Below, one piece after another: positions 1-11,427 of a DNA stretch of 64,000 nucleotides. The stretch spans positions 33,089,227-33,153,226 of the forward strand of contig OX421502.1 of assembly GCA_949126835.1 (NCBI GenBank), read 5' to 3'. The number at the start of each line of letters is the position of its first letter. Position 1 is the first letter of the stretch. The position numbers were made by a program, and so were the translations under genes. This DNA is from Anisus vortex (taxonomy: Eukaryota; Mollusca; Gastropoda; Planorbidae). The notes below the pieces were generated by a model. That model worked only from the letters and a program-made list of their open reading frames with translations, did no database searches and was not told the DNA's origin.

Positions 1-226
1 TATTCTGTATCTAAATATTATTTAGGACGATACAATTTAAAAGTTGGCATGTTACATTTGTTACAAATTAACAGCCTAGGTATCTATTATGTTGGACAGA
101 CATTATTTTGCAGGCGTTACAATATATTTTCCCATGTCTGTTTTAGCCTAAATATATGTCCCAGTGTTGGTTAACATGTTGGTCCCATGATATGTTTGTA
201 TGGAGTATGGGGGAGGAGTGGGGACT

Positions 227-402
227 CTTATAATCTTATAAGTTTACAGACGTTCCTTCTAGATAGAAGATTATTACGTCCACTAGGCCCAAAGGATCCT
301 GCAGGGCGACAGGGATCCGTCGGTGGTAGGGATAGAACCCGCGACCTGTCAGTTGGTATTTGGTTGACAGTCCGGTGAACTAACCGCTGGACCAGCCGCC
401 TT
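227..402 (-). mobile_element. SINE family A (tRNA head, LINE-like tail)
   Basis: Read on the minus strand it begins GCTGGTCCAGCGGTTAGTTC (box A-like) and has GGGTTCTATCCC (box B-like). It ends in the CTTCTATCTAGAAG hairpin, ACGTCTGTAAACTTATAAGA and a short TAAGAT-type tail. It lies next to a degraded hAT-like end (GGTTGCCGATCCCTG, about 433-447). Other copies lie at 23304-23462, 27246-27332 and 57001-57180. Confidence 0.8.
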
Positions 403-733
403 CACAAAGCCAAGTCTGGCACGCGTGCCATAGGTTGCCGATCCCTGTTCTATTGCATCCTTCCCCCAGTCTGCATCAGTCACATAATCTCACAAACTCT
501 ATTTAACTACTTAAGGGAAAGTCATTTCTAAAAATAAAAAGACACTGGTATTTATGCCTTTGCAGTATCGCCAAAGTATGCTATGTGTAGGCCTAGTATT
601 GCTTTCTAAGTAGGCATATATGCTATGTGCAATTTTGTTTTCTGTGTATGCTGTGCGTGCAATATCGTTTCTTAAGTATCCCGTGTGCCAGCCTTTTTTT
701 AATTTGTTTAGCAATGTGTAATGAGAGACTTAC

Positions 734-3700
734 TCGGGATCGTCATCACAGGTGAAGGTCAGTCCTCTTGCAATGACGTCAACCTGCAAGTTTAGCAGCG
801 ATCCAGACCCACAAACCTCTCTGGCGAATACACACAAAAACCACTTTGTTAAACATAAAACCTATCTGGCCGATGGACAAGTAGGCCTACTTGGTCTGTT
901 AATATCATTTGCGACAATGGCTAACTCAGACATTGATGACCGTGGCTTTTTTCCAGTAAGTTTTTAGATGTAGGTAGGTCCAGTGGCGTAGCTAGGGGAG
1001 GGGGGCCGAATTCGAAAATCCCCCCGGGCCCCTACTTGAGGGGGGCCCCCAAAGGAGTGTCCGAATGGTTTTTTTCTTATGTCATAATGTCGAATGTCAA
1101 AATGCAGGGGCCCCTAAAGAGGCCAAGCCCCCCCCCCCCGGGCCCCAAAATCCCTTGCAACGGCTCTGGGTAGGTCTACTAAATGCGACACACACACACA
1201 GCGAAAAAAAAAAGAAAAATAAAGACTACACAATTGAGTCGACGAAATAAATTTTTAATACAAACTTTAAATAAATCTACTCACAGTTTTGGTTTGTCCA
1301 AGGCATGTGTGACAATAACGTGTACAGAGGAAACTTTCCCCACCACTAAGCCGGGAAGTTCATATTTGCCAAAGAAACTACAATGAGAAAAAACGAAAAC
1401 AAGAAAAGAATTAGGCATTCAAAAGCGCTGTTAATTGTGTCACAATAAGCACCAGCAACTGTCACGATAATTTAGGGAGTTATATTCGGGCATCGTTGGA
1501 TTACTACATAAAGCTATCAGTTTTCTTTAAATGTTCCAGTCGCAATGTGTCATGTGTATGTCAATATCACCCATAAATGTGTCACCGTGACAGTGTCACC
1601 TAGTCTACATGTATATCTATCACTATCAGCAAACTAACAGCCCACCTGCCTATCTATAAATGTCAACTAATAAACTGCCCACACGTCTAACTAAAAAAAA
1701 TATATTGCCTGCTGTTAGTATAGGCATTTCCATTTCAACACTAAATAGAATACCTTCTAATATAATACTATCAACAAATAAATGGATCACACGGAAATCT
1801 CTCACTATCGACCGTTACATTTTGTTAAACCTTCCAAACAGAATTACCTACCTGTCCCGCCTGTATGCCGCTTTATTAGGATTAGAACCGTCAATCATTA
1901 AAACAACAGGACCGACAGCTTCAGCTGCAAACTATTAGTATTCATTTTAAATATACTAAATATAGTATATATATATACACATTATATAGCCTATATTATA
2001 TAATATTTATTATTTTGTTTACATTATAACTAAACTAATTAACACAGAGAAAGTTCTTTTGCTATTTTCGGGAAAATTTAGTAAGCTTAGTTCAAAACTC
2101 GATCTTTTCTACAAAATGTATTTGTTTTGCTTTTTAATGTATTTATTATTTTCTTCATGTTTTATTTTTTGTATGGCTGTGCCTAAGACTAGTAGGGGGG
2201 GGGGGGGGGCCCACGCAAATGTCTATCTTGTTAAGAAAAGTGTTCAGGCCTCTATGGACATTTAAGAAAGTTTATCTTGGAAATATAGGGAACATATCTT
2301 TGTATCTATACTGGCTTGCCTAATGAGCATAGATCAGAATGTGTTACCTCGTTTTGTAAGTTAAGCACTAAAATAGGCCTACAGAGATGGAATATTCTTA
2401 CTGATCTTTATACTGCATAGGTCAACATTGTATTACTGGCAAGCCGAAGATAACAGTGAGAGGGATAACTAATTTCAAAATGAGACGGACAGTTTTCACC
2501 TGTAAATCTATATATAAAGCTTTATGTGTGTGTTTAACTAAACAAATTGGTTTATTTTAAAACACAATACCATATTGCCTCATATTTAACGTTTGCAATT
2601 TGACTTAGCACATGTGGATATCGTATCGGACTGCCATGCGGTCGACCCCGTTCAATTCTCCAGTTAGTCTATTTTCTAAAAATAAATTTTATTTCAATTA
2701 CTTTAAAAAAAATAAACAAAGATTGTAAATCCTCGGACAACAGCGGGCAATTGAGCTTTTTGTTAAATAAAAAGACTTGCCTATTTTTAACCCGATTACA
2801 ATATTTATTTGAAATTACTTTCATAAATGTTTTCAGTAAAAAGAAATAATTAAGTATTAGATCTATAGGTTAGGTTTCTGTTCTTTGTAGATCACAACAA
2901 AAAAATGTATCTGTAGCTTAAACAGGCCTGCTTTATTCCCCCCCCCCCCCCGGGCAACGCCGGGGAATTTATCTTGGAGCCTATATTTAAAGTGTGTGTG
3001 TGTGTGGGGGGGGGGGTCAAGAAAAGGTAATTTAGTGAGTGGGGCTGGGGGGGGCGTTAACAATTGGCAATGCTAATGAAATGGACAAGAGACCTAATAA
3101 AAAGTCTTCAAAATATTTTAATGTGATTGAAAAAAAAAGAAAAAGAAACTCCTTAATTTGTTTGTACGGGGCCGTCCATAAATGACGTCAGGCACTCAGG
3201 GGATGGAGTGGTCAAGCATTTGTGGAGGTGTATAAAGAGGGGGAGGGGGCTTTAAACAATGTGACGTCACACATACAATAAGAATGAGAATCTTTAAATG
3301 AAATGTTCAAATTTACGTATTGCACTGAACTATGTAATTCAATTGTTTATTGTAATAAGAAGATAGATCAGAATGGGCATTTCTTATAGAGCTTCTCTCC
3401 ATGCTATTAAGTTAGCATGCTCAGTGCGCTCTTGGTGTGAATTGCAGTAAGATGTATTTGTTAAAGAGAAAGGTCCTTACGTTCTTTTTAAAAGATTCTC
3501 TTGTCCCAGATTCTTTCACTGTCTGAGAAAAACTGTTCCATATTTCCATATAATACCTATAGATTCTATGACAAGTACAATAGGCCTACAAGTAGATTGA
3601 AACATGACCGTTTGAAAATTGGAAATGTGGCGATTTTTTGTATCCTATATATTTTTTTTTTCGGGGGGGGGGGGGGGGCTAGACAGAGCTTTGTGGTGTC

Positions 3701-6695
3701 ATATTAGGAGGGGATCTTTTTTTTTTTTGTGATGACTTGTGACGATTGGGAAGAGGTTGAAATATATAGATCTATGGATGGTTAAAGTGTAAACATTTAT
3801 TTTTCTCACTGTTGTAGAAGCACCAGACCAAAAGCTTTCACTGGCCTCCAATGGGCAGTCTGACCAACTGGGACATCTTGAGTAGTTCAGCCCAGGTTCT
3901 ATTTCCTGTCCACACCACGTTAGAGAATTGGCCAGGTAACCAATGAGCGTGTCTTCCAATGTCACATAGTTAATGCCATTTTCTGAGAACCTGTGTGCCA
4001 GGTTGTATATTCCTGACCAAAACATCGTCTGCAAGCATTATTAAAAAAAAAAGTTATGTAAATTGTTGTTTCATTGCAACCAAGTTACTCAAATAAATAC
4101 ATCTTATATGTTACAGACGCTCATTCTAAGCAGAAGTTGTTGCGTTCTACGGTTATCCTTGGTTTAGACTGTAGTATTGCATTTTGATTAGTTTTAGATG
4201 AAGTTAAGTTGATGTTTAACTATGCTTAATTCACATTTAATTCGAAAGGACTAAGTTTAATTGTTCTTTTCCCCAAATAGCCTAATAAGGCCTTTGGCCC
4301 TTAAGAAAAAAAATGAGAATAAGAAATTAGGATTAAATTACTCTGCGTTATTAAATAACCAGCGTGTTGAATCGCCTTAAAGATATATTAATATTACTAT
4401 TAGTTGAATTCCCGTAAAATTATAGAGGGGGGGGGGGGGCAAGTGGCAGCTAATGGGCGAGAGTGTGACACTTTAGATATTCCAGGTTCCGCCGCAAAGT
4501 TTTAAATGAAGTGCTCACGCTTGTGCTTATCACACGCACCTTATTCACCGGTAATGTTTGCTTGGCTGCTTGCAGGTAAGGCTGGTACAATGTTTGCCTC
4601 ACGTCACAAGGAGCATGGAACTCAAAAGCTTGGGAGAACAATTTCCATAGAGTGGTACAGTCTGTTGCAACTCTGTAATAGAAACTTCTATTAGAATATT
4701 AAAAAGGTATTTTTATTTTTAAATGGAAGAAGAAATAAAGAATAAACCAGACGAACAAGAAGACAATAAATAGTATAGTGTTGTTGTTTTGTTAGGCAGT
4801 GGTGTAGCAAAAAGTTTGTTTTTATTTATTATTATTAGTTGTTGTTTTTTTTTTTTTTTGGGGGGGGGAGGGGGGCGGAGGGGTGTTTACGGAGCTTTGA
4901 TAGTGAACCCCTTCCATTCTAATTCTGAAAGGGCCCTTGTTCAAATTGCACAACCTGCACTACCCATTGCTGAGCCGGCTATGTTAGACCTGGACTACGT
5001 AGACTAATTTTCAAAAACGTGACGTCGAGCTCCGGTATTTGCGATGGTTTGAATGCTAGTTTTCTAATACATTGAGTTCATTGAGTCATTGAGTTGATTG
5101 AGTCATTAAGTTGATTGAGTCGATTGAGTCATTGAGTTGATTGAGTCATTGAGTTGATTGAGTCATTGAGTTCATTGAGTCGATTGAGTTCATTGAGTCA
5201 TTGAGTTCATTGAGTCATTGAGTTGATTGAGTCATTGAGTTCATTGAGTCATTGAGTTGATTGAGTCATTGAGTTCATCGAGTCATTGAGTCATTGACTT
5301 GATTGAGTCATTGAGTTGATTGAGTCATTAAGTCATTGAGTTCATTGAGTCATTGAGTCATTGAGTTGAATGAGTCATTGAGTTCATTGAGTGTCCCATT
5401 TTTTCTTAGAGCCTTTTTATTACGATCTTTACGACATATTTCAATATGTTTATCCTTTTACCATGACCATCAATCAATTTGCATTTTTTTTATAAATTAA
5501 TAAATAAATAAAACGTCTTTATTGGTAGTTAAGTTTACGAAGACCAATATATGACGTCCTTGGAAACTAAAAAGGCACACGTTAAACAAGATCACAAAAG
5601 CTCAGACTACTAGCTATATTTAATATATCCCATGGACCAGACTCCCTTCTTACCAACGCCCTCAAATGGAGAAAAAAAACACTTTAACACGCTATGGAAC
5701 ACTCTACGTAGGTTACATTTTAAAATACTCTTTGAAATATTGAACTTGAGTGTTTAACTCTTATGAAAATAATTGCCGTCATTAAAATACTCTTTGAAAT
5801 ATTGAACTTGAGTGTTTAACTCTTATGAAAATAATTGCCGTCATTAAAATACTCTTTGAAATATTGAACTTGAGTGTTTAACTCTTATGAAAATTGCCGT
5901 CATTAAAATACTCTTTGAAATATTGAACTTGAGTGTTTAACTCTTATGAAAATTGCCGTCATTAAAATACTCTTTGAAATATTGAACTTGAGTGTTTAAC
6001 TCTTATGAAAATTGCCGTCATTAAAATACTCTTTGAAATATTGAACTTGAGTGTTTAACTCTTATGAAAATTGCCGTCATTAGAAAAGAAAATTCCATTT
6101 AAATAAGTAAAGGGGCGCGGTGGACGAGCGCTCGGCTGGCGAACCGAAGTTCCCGGTTTTGAATCTTGGCTAGGATTTGTTCCCGGTTCTGGAGGATGTC
6201 CCTGAGTATGCCTATACCCAGCTCTGATGGTCCTTAGTTGGCGTAAAGTAAACGCGGCTGGGCATTGTGTTTGGCCCTATTATGCCGTGGCCACAGAAAC
6301 TACACGGCCTTCACCGGGCCTATGGGTCATTTGGTCCGACTGGTTACGTTTTACTTTTAAAGAAGTAAAACGCGTGGCGTATTTCTGTGCGGATTAATTT
6401 TGTAAAATGCTACTAAACAACCAATAAGCTTATCACAAATAGCACGACATTAAGGCTAAGGAGTAGCCTATCTATTAAATATAATTTAAGTCGTGTCTGA
6501 GTACAGAAGTAGATCTAGGCTACTCACTCACCTAGGAAGAATTCCGTTGTATTTCGTCTCAGCGTAGTCCCAGCAACGACCTATGAAAACGTCTTGAATG
6601 TTTTGAGTAGTGCCTTGATGGGGGTCGCTCGCCAATCCCCTTGTCACCATGGCAACGGCAATGGCTACGAAGGAGTTTAACAACAGTTGCTTCAT
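734..6695 (-). CDS. ADP-ribosyl cyclase, secreted Aplysia/CD38 type (3' end incomplete)
   Basis: Enzymes of this family cyclise NAD to cyclic ADP-ribose, and NADP to NAADP by base exchange, giving calcium-mobilising messengers. Coding exons on the minus strand: 6532-6695, 4540-4672, 3810-4028, 1852-1931, 1285-1377, 734-820. All have AG/GT borders and the phases fit, giving 258 codons. The first exon starts MKQLLLNSFVAIAVAMV, a signal peptide, followed by a conserved GRCWDY block. Residues matching those known as active-site residues in the Aplysia enzyme are present: W103 (MFWSGIYN), E124 (TLEDTL), W166 (ESFWSGAS) and E205 (FFGKYELP). The cysteine-rich block after TLEDTL is also kept. Aplysia cyclase has 282 residues, so about 25 are missing here. 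The last exon was not found and probably lies left of position 1. A good acceptor just upstream of the start codon (near 6705) implies a 5' UTR exon, possibly at 9347-9425. Family assignment is by recall of the Aplysia protein. Confidence 0.93.
2600..2668 (+). repeat. tRNA-like SINE head, degraded
   Basis: TTAGCACATGTGGATATCGT followed about 30 bp later by CCGTTCAATTCTCC resembles box A and box B of a tRNA-derived SINE. No clean cloverleaf can be drawn. Low confidence. Confidence 0.3.
3365..3545 (-). mobile_element. LINE 3' fragment, family D
   Basis: Its reverse complement matches 56290-56535. Both carry a C-terminal reverse-transcriptase-type end (in the other copy SVAPSLWNSLSQTLRESGTR followed by FKKNLKTFLFG), then AAGAGCGCACTGAGCATGCT and an AGAAATGCCCATTCT end. 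It sits in the first visible intron group of the ADP-ribosyl cyclase gene. 5'-truncated and mutated. Confidence 0.65.
4098..4220 (-). mobile_element. LINE X 3' end, diverged fragment
   Basis: The minus strand matches the 3' end of the LINE at 49033-49757: the ACCACGGATGAGCGTAGGACG-type stretch, the internal hairpin and the GAGCGTCTGTAA motif, all with mutations. It lies in the ADP-ribosyl cyclase intron between the exons at 3810-4028 and 4540-4672. Confidence 0.6.
5060..5392 (+). repeat. Minisatellite of ATTGAGTC/ATTGAGTT decamers
   Basis: About 330 bp of GATTGAGTCATTGAGTT-like units with a 7-10 bp basic period and irregular higher-order mixing of TTGATTGAG, TTCATTGAG and TCATTGAG. It lies in the first coding intron of the ADP-ribosyl cyclase gene. 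Non-coding. Confidence 0.9.
5717..6083 (+). repeat. Minisatellite, 62/58-bp unit, six copies
   Basis: Six near-identical units begin AAAATACTCTTTGAAATATT and end GAAAATTGCCGTCATT. The first two units contain ATAATTGCC and are 4 bp longer (AAAATAATTGCC versus AAAATTGCC); the later ones are homogeneous. This suggests recent expansion from the shorter form. It lies in an ADP-ribosyl cyclase intron. Confidence 0.95.
6108..6362 (+). mobile_element. SINE family B, near full length
   Basis: It starts GGGGCGCGGTGGACGAGCGC (box A-like), with CCCGGTTTTGAATCTTGG as a box B-like site about 30 bp later. The body contains CTGGGCATTGTG and CCGTGGCCACAGAAAC, and it ends ACGTTTTACTTTT. Other copies lie at 10470-10700, 50330-50520, 60018-60215 and 38922-38980 (reversed, tail only). 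Confidence 0.8.
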
Positions 6696-6859
6696 TCCTT
6701 TTGGGCTAAAACGAAAACAATAACCACAAAAACTACTTGATTAGTTGGTAGGATATTGTGGGTTTTTAAGCTAATTAAAATTATATGTGATTAGCGAGTA
6801 AATGGTTGTTTGTCCCTCTAGATACGTACATCATTGTAAAATTGTGCTTTGGTTTAGAC

Positions 6860-7599
6860 CATAGGTTCTCAACCTTTTTCGGCTCACCGCCCCCTTTTAC
6901 ATTTTTTATCCGCTCACCGCCCCCCCCCCCCCCAACTTAATTTTAGCGGAAACATTTGTTAATTAAAGGGAGATAATTAACCCGTTTTATTGGAGGTAAT
7001 ATTTCAATTTTTTTTTCTTTTATACAAAACTAAATGGCTTGCATTTATAACTTTGAAATGATATAATAGAACTGTAAAAAAATTATTTGAAAATTTTATA
7101 AATATTGTATAACTAAAGATTTTATATGAATATTTTAAAGCATTACAATAACTACCCAGTTTGTATGATTACTACGTATCTCTACCGCATATCCATTGTG
7201 GTTACCTCTTTACGAAGGATTCAAACGCATCTCGGTAATACAAACAGATCAAAAGAGTAATATTAGCCGATGTTAAGGCGACAGTCCGGTGAATCAACCA
7301 TTAGACGAGACGGCCGCATACCATATTTTCCAAATACTAACCCCTACTTCATCGAAAAGTCATTGCGATTCTTATTTGTTCAATAATATGTATGCCTACT
7401 GTTGGGGGATATCAGATATTTAGTAGCACTTGCGTTTACTTCATATTTCATCCAAAAACGAATCGATTCAAATAGCTGAGGTGTTGAAATTATAGCAGGT
7501 ACGTTTGTACCGCCCATTTGCCCTTCATCGCCCCCCAATCGCCCCCGGGAATGTTATCGCCCCCCTAAAGCTTCTCATCGCCCCCGTTGAGAACCTATG
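6860..7599 (+). mobile_element. hAT-like MITE, family 1, copy 1
   Basis: Terminal inverted repeats CATAGGTTCTCAACC and GTTGAGAACCTATG bound a 740-bp element with C-rich subterminal blocks. The 8-bp target duplication GTTTAGAC is exact (6852-6859 and 7600-7607). No transposase is present. An internal stretch near 7280-7320 (GACAGTCCGGTGAATCAACC) derives from SINE family A. Confidence 0.85.
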
Positions 7600-7607
7600 G
7601 TTTAGAC

Positions 7608-8730
7608 CATAGGTTCTCAACCTTTTTCGGCTCACCGCCCCCTTTAAAAAAAAATTTCCGCTCTCCGACCCCCCTCCCCAGCTTTCCTTATCGCCCACTC
7701 CCCCCCCCCATTCCGCCCATCTGGACTATAGTTTCTGCAATTTTTTCAGGGGAACTTTACTTTTTGTGTGATTAATTATCTTTTAAAAAAACTGAAAAGG
7801 AAACATATTGTAAGAATTAATAGATAAAAAAATAATTGCCTTAACGAAAGGTTTAAATAAATCAATATTAATGTGAATCGTTTGCCTGGTGTGTTGCTAG
7901 CAATTTGTCTATTTATTTATTTTTTGTTTCAATTTTGGTTGCAAAAGCCTTACGTCTAATAATCAGTAATAATAATATTTGTTGTATTACAAAACAGAAC
8001 TTGTTCGGCATCATTATTGATTTAGTTAAAGGGAGATAATTAGCCCGTTTTATTTGAGGTAATATTTTTTTTTTCTTTATTAAAAAATAAATGGCTTACA
8101 ATTTATAATTTTGAAATAATTAAACTGTAAAAAGTATTTGAAAATTATATACATATTATATGACTAAAGAATTTATATGTATATATTTATATGTATATTA
8201 TTGTCAAGCATTACAATAACTACCCAGTTTGTATGGTTACTACTTATCTATACCGCTTAGCAATGGCGTATACAGTATGTTTAAAAATGAAACACATTAA
8301 GGACGTCTCGGTTAAACTGAGATCAAAATATCATTAATATTAGCAGATGTTAGGGCGACAGTGATCGGTCAACTGGGTTGACAGTCCGATGAACCAACCA
8401 AAGGACCAGCCGGCCGCACACTATATTTGCCAAATACAGACCCCTACTTCATCGAAAAGTCATTGCGATTCCTATTTCTTATTAATATAATAATATGTAT
8501 GACTACTGTTGCGGGATATTAGATATTTAGCAGCACTTGCGTTTACATCACATTTCATCCAAAAACTGATCGATTCAAATAGCTGAGGTGTTAAAATATA
8601 TCAGGTACGTTTGTAAAGCCCACTTGCCCCTCACCGCCCCCCAATCGCCCCCGGGAATTTCAGCGCCCCCCCCCCTAAAGCTTCTCACCGCCCCCCAGGG
8701 GGGCGATATCGCCCCCGTTGAGAACCTATG
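7608..8730 (+). mobile_element. hAT-like MITE, family 1, copy 2
   Basis: A second, longer element (about 1.12 kb) with the same CATAGGTTCTCAACC ends starts directly after the duplication that ends copy 1. It closes with GTTTAGAG at 8731-8738, one base different from GTTTAGAC. The internal body is diverged from copy 1 and partly duplicated, and again carries SINE A-derived sequence (about 8365-8412). Confidence 0.85.
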
Positions 8731-8738
8731 GTTTAGAG

Positions 8739-10469
8739 TTTGAGTTTAGAGTTTTAGAGTTACTGTTTACTGTGTTTAGTCAGTTTAGAGTTTAGACCTA
8801 GGCCCTATTATATACCTACTAATATGACCTACTATAGGTAAGGGCCTATCACTTACAAATAAAATATTAGGTGAAAAACGCAGATTTTTAAAAATTGTTT
8901 TTTAATCAATGGGTATGAGTGTGAGGATCAAAAAGGATAAAAATAGTAATCCTATTGAAAGACGAAAAACATTAAGCAAATGTCTTATATTCGCCAAAAG
9001 CGACAAGACTCAAGCACATTTGGAAACAAACTCACTCACTGCATTCTTTCTCAATTTTGTTTGTTTATTATAAATAGAAAATCATATTTTGAAATTTCCT
9101 GGTAACAATCGAGCTCATTATTTTGTTTAAACACTTGTTTGCGGAACCATTTAGCAATTTAGCATGTCCATTTTATGGGTGAAATGTAAAATATTGTCTG
9201 ACAAAGAAAATGTTCTATTAGGGTTTATAGAAAGTGAATTGGATTAATGTAGTCAATATATTCAAACTCAGAAAAATGTGAAAACATTTGACTACATTAT
9301 CAAGCTAATCAACGTGTCTTACGTAACCAGAAAACACATTACCTTGTTGGCTTGTCTGTAACTCTCAAAGCCTATATGAAGTAAGGGCACAGTTCCAGAT
9401 AAAATGCAGATAGCCTCGACATCTGTCTCGCGATGTTACTTGGCCACTTACACATAATGAGTCAAGCACTATACCTTATCTCTACGCTTATTAGAACACA
9501 TCTATTGGTTTTATCTTGACCAAGAAAAACAATGGAAGCGCCAATAGATTTTAACAATTGATTTAGCACCAAGAATAACTAATCAATATAAAATTATTTT
9601 TAAATTGCTTATGTCCTAAGTTTATAATTAATATAGGCCTACTTCTTTTTTTTTATAACATAAAACTAATACTAATAGGCTCTATGCCTAGGCCAACGTA
9701 CATTGTAGGCCGAACTGAGTAGAAACTATCATAGCTTTTATAAGTAGCCTACTTCGTTTATTGCTGATTATGCTTCAAAAAGTTTTACACTTTATACTTA
9801 AAATATAGCCTACTTTCATTGTCACAGTTTGTGTGTGTATCAGGCCTTTAATGCGAAACAAATTATTTTTTAAACAAAAACTGAATATTCAGCTGAAGTG
9901 AATGTTCGAATTAGACATTATTTCAAAGTTTTCCAAAAAACTTCAAAATATAATTGAAATAGTAAAAAAAAAAAGTAGCCCATGGAACACAATGGGAATT
10001 TTATCTTGAAAAGTAAATTTAGTTCATAATATCTATTTCAACATGTTCATTGGTCTAAAGTTAAGTTTCCCATCTGTTGAATAATGTTGTCTCTTCTCTT
10101 GAAAACTGAGTTAAAATACTTTATATTAAAAAAAATGGTTTAAATGTTACATTTTATGACCTCTGGGAATTCCCTTAGGCCTTAAGTCATTACTTAGTTT
10201 CAAGCACTGATTGTTCTCCTTTTTTTTCCCATTGACAGCTAGTATTTTCTAATGTGTTATGTAGCACTTTCAATGATGAGTATATATAATAGTAATAGTA
10301 ACAAGTTAAATCAAGCTTTAATTCAGTACAAATGTTATACAGTCAGTTAAACCCAACTGAACACCTTTCACTATAATTTTCGTTTAATCTATCTACCTCA
10401 TATTTCAAATTATCTGCTAACTTTAAACAATGTGGTTAATGAAACTTTGTTTTGTAAATGACATACGAA
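8739..10469. other. Intergenic, no coding gene seen
   Basis: Between the 5' side of the cyclase gene and the 3' side of TBC1D19. AT-rich single-copy-looking sequence. A stretch ending in AACAAG/GTAATG on the minus strand (about 9347-9425) could be the 5' UTR exon of the cyclase gene. No other coding signal was seen. Confidence 0.4.
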
Positions 10470-10700
10470 ATTAACATGTGGCACAGTGATCTAGCGTCAG
10501 CTTGCTTGAGTGGTACACCTTGAGGGTGTCCCTGAGTGTACCCAGCAGCTCCGACGGGGTGCCATTAGTTTGGGCAAGGTAAAAGCGTCTGGGCATTGTG
10601 CTGGCCACACAATCCAAAAGTATGGCGTGGCCACCAAAACTTGTGAAGCAGCGTTCACATGCCCTGTAGGTCAAATTGGTCAGATGGGGCTACTATACTT
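10470..10700 (+). mobile_element. SINE family B copy
   Basis: It matches the copy at 6108-6362: GGGTGTCCCTGAGTGTACCC, CTGGGCATTGTGCTGGCCAC and TGGCGTGGCCACCAAAACTT. The head is degraded. It lies just beyond the 3' end of TBC1D19. Confidence 0.75.
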
Positions 10701-11427
10701 ACTTAGTAAAATTTTGTTTAACAAATGAACAAATGTTTTCCATAAGTCACTATTATTTTAATCTTAAAAAAAAAGGTATACACGCCAACATAAAATACAA
10801 TAATAGACCAGCAAACAAAGAACACTCATGAAATTAGTCAGGTAATGATTTATTTTTCATCAGTTCTTTAAACAAAATAGCAACAGCTACATAGAAAAGA
10901 TTTAAAAATGAAAAAAAAAAGATGAGATATTTTTGACTAAGATTAATATTATGAGAGATGCAAAGAGTTGACTGTTTTGCATTACTTGCTAACAGTATTG
11001 GTATTCTTGTGGCCATCCAGGTAAATATATCATATTATTTATATACTTTTCTATATTGACTTCAACAACAGTTTTAATTAATTGCATAATAAAATAATGT
11101 TTTTCCTATTCATAACTTACAAAGGGTCATACTAGAATCACAGATATCCAATACAAAACAAGACAAATATTAAATCCTCTATCACATTGCTTTATGGCAG
11201 GAATATAAATGTACAAGTTGCAGAAAGAGAAAAAAACATGAAACAATATCAATACAAAAAGTTAATTAGATAATCGTTAGCATATAAGCTTTAATTTAAA
11301 TATTTTAATGATGTGAAAAACACAATATTGTTAGTTTCCCTATGTAAAACATGCCAATAGTTTATCATGATCTGGCGGTTACTTCATAGCAGACACATTG
11401 GTTGCAGGGAGGTGTTCAACCTAGTTA

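Noticed and set aside
1660..1938. A 92-codon plus-strand frame
   Set aside because: It overlaps, on the opposite strand, a well-supported cyclase exon at 1852-1931 and has no recognisable features.
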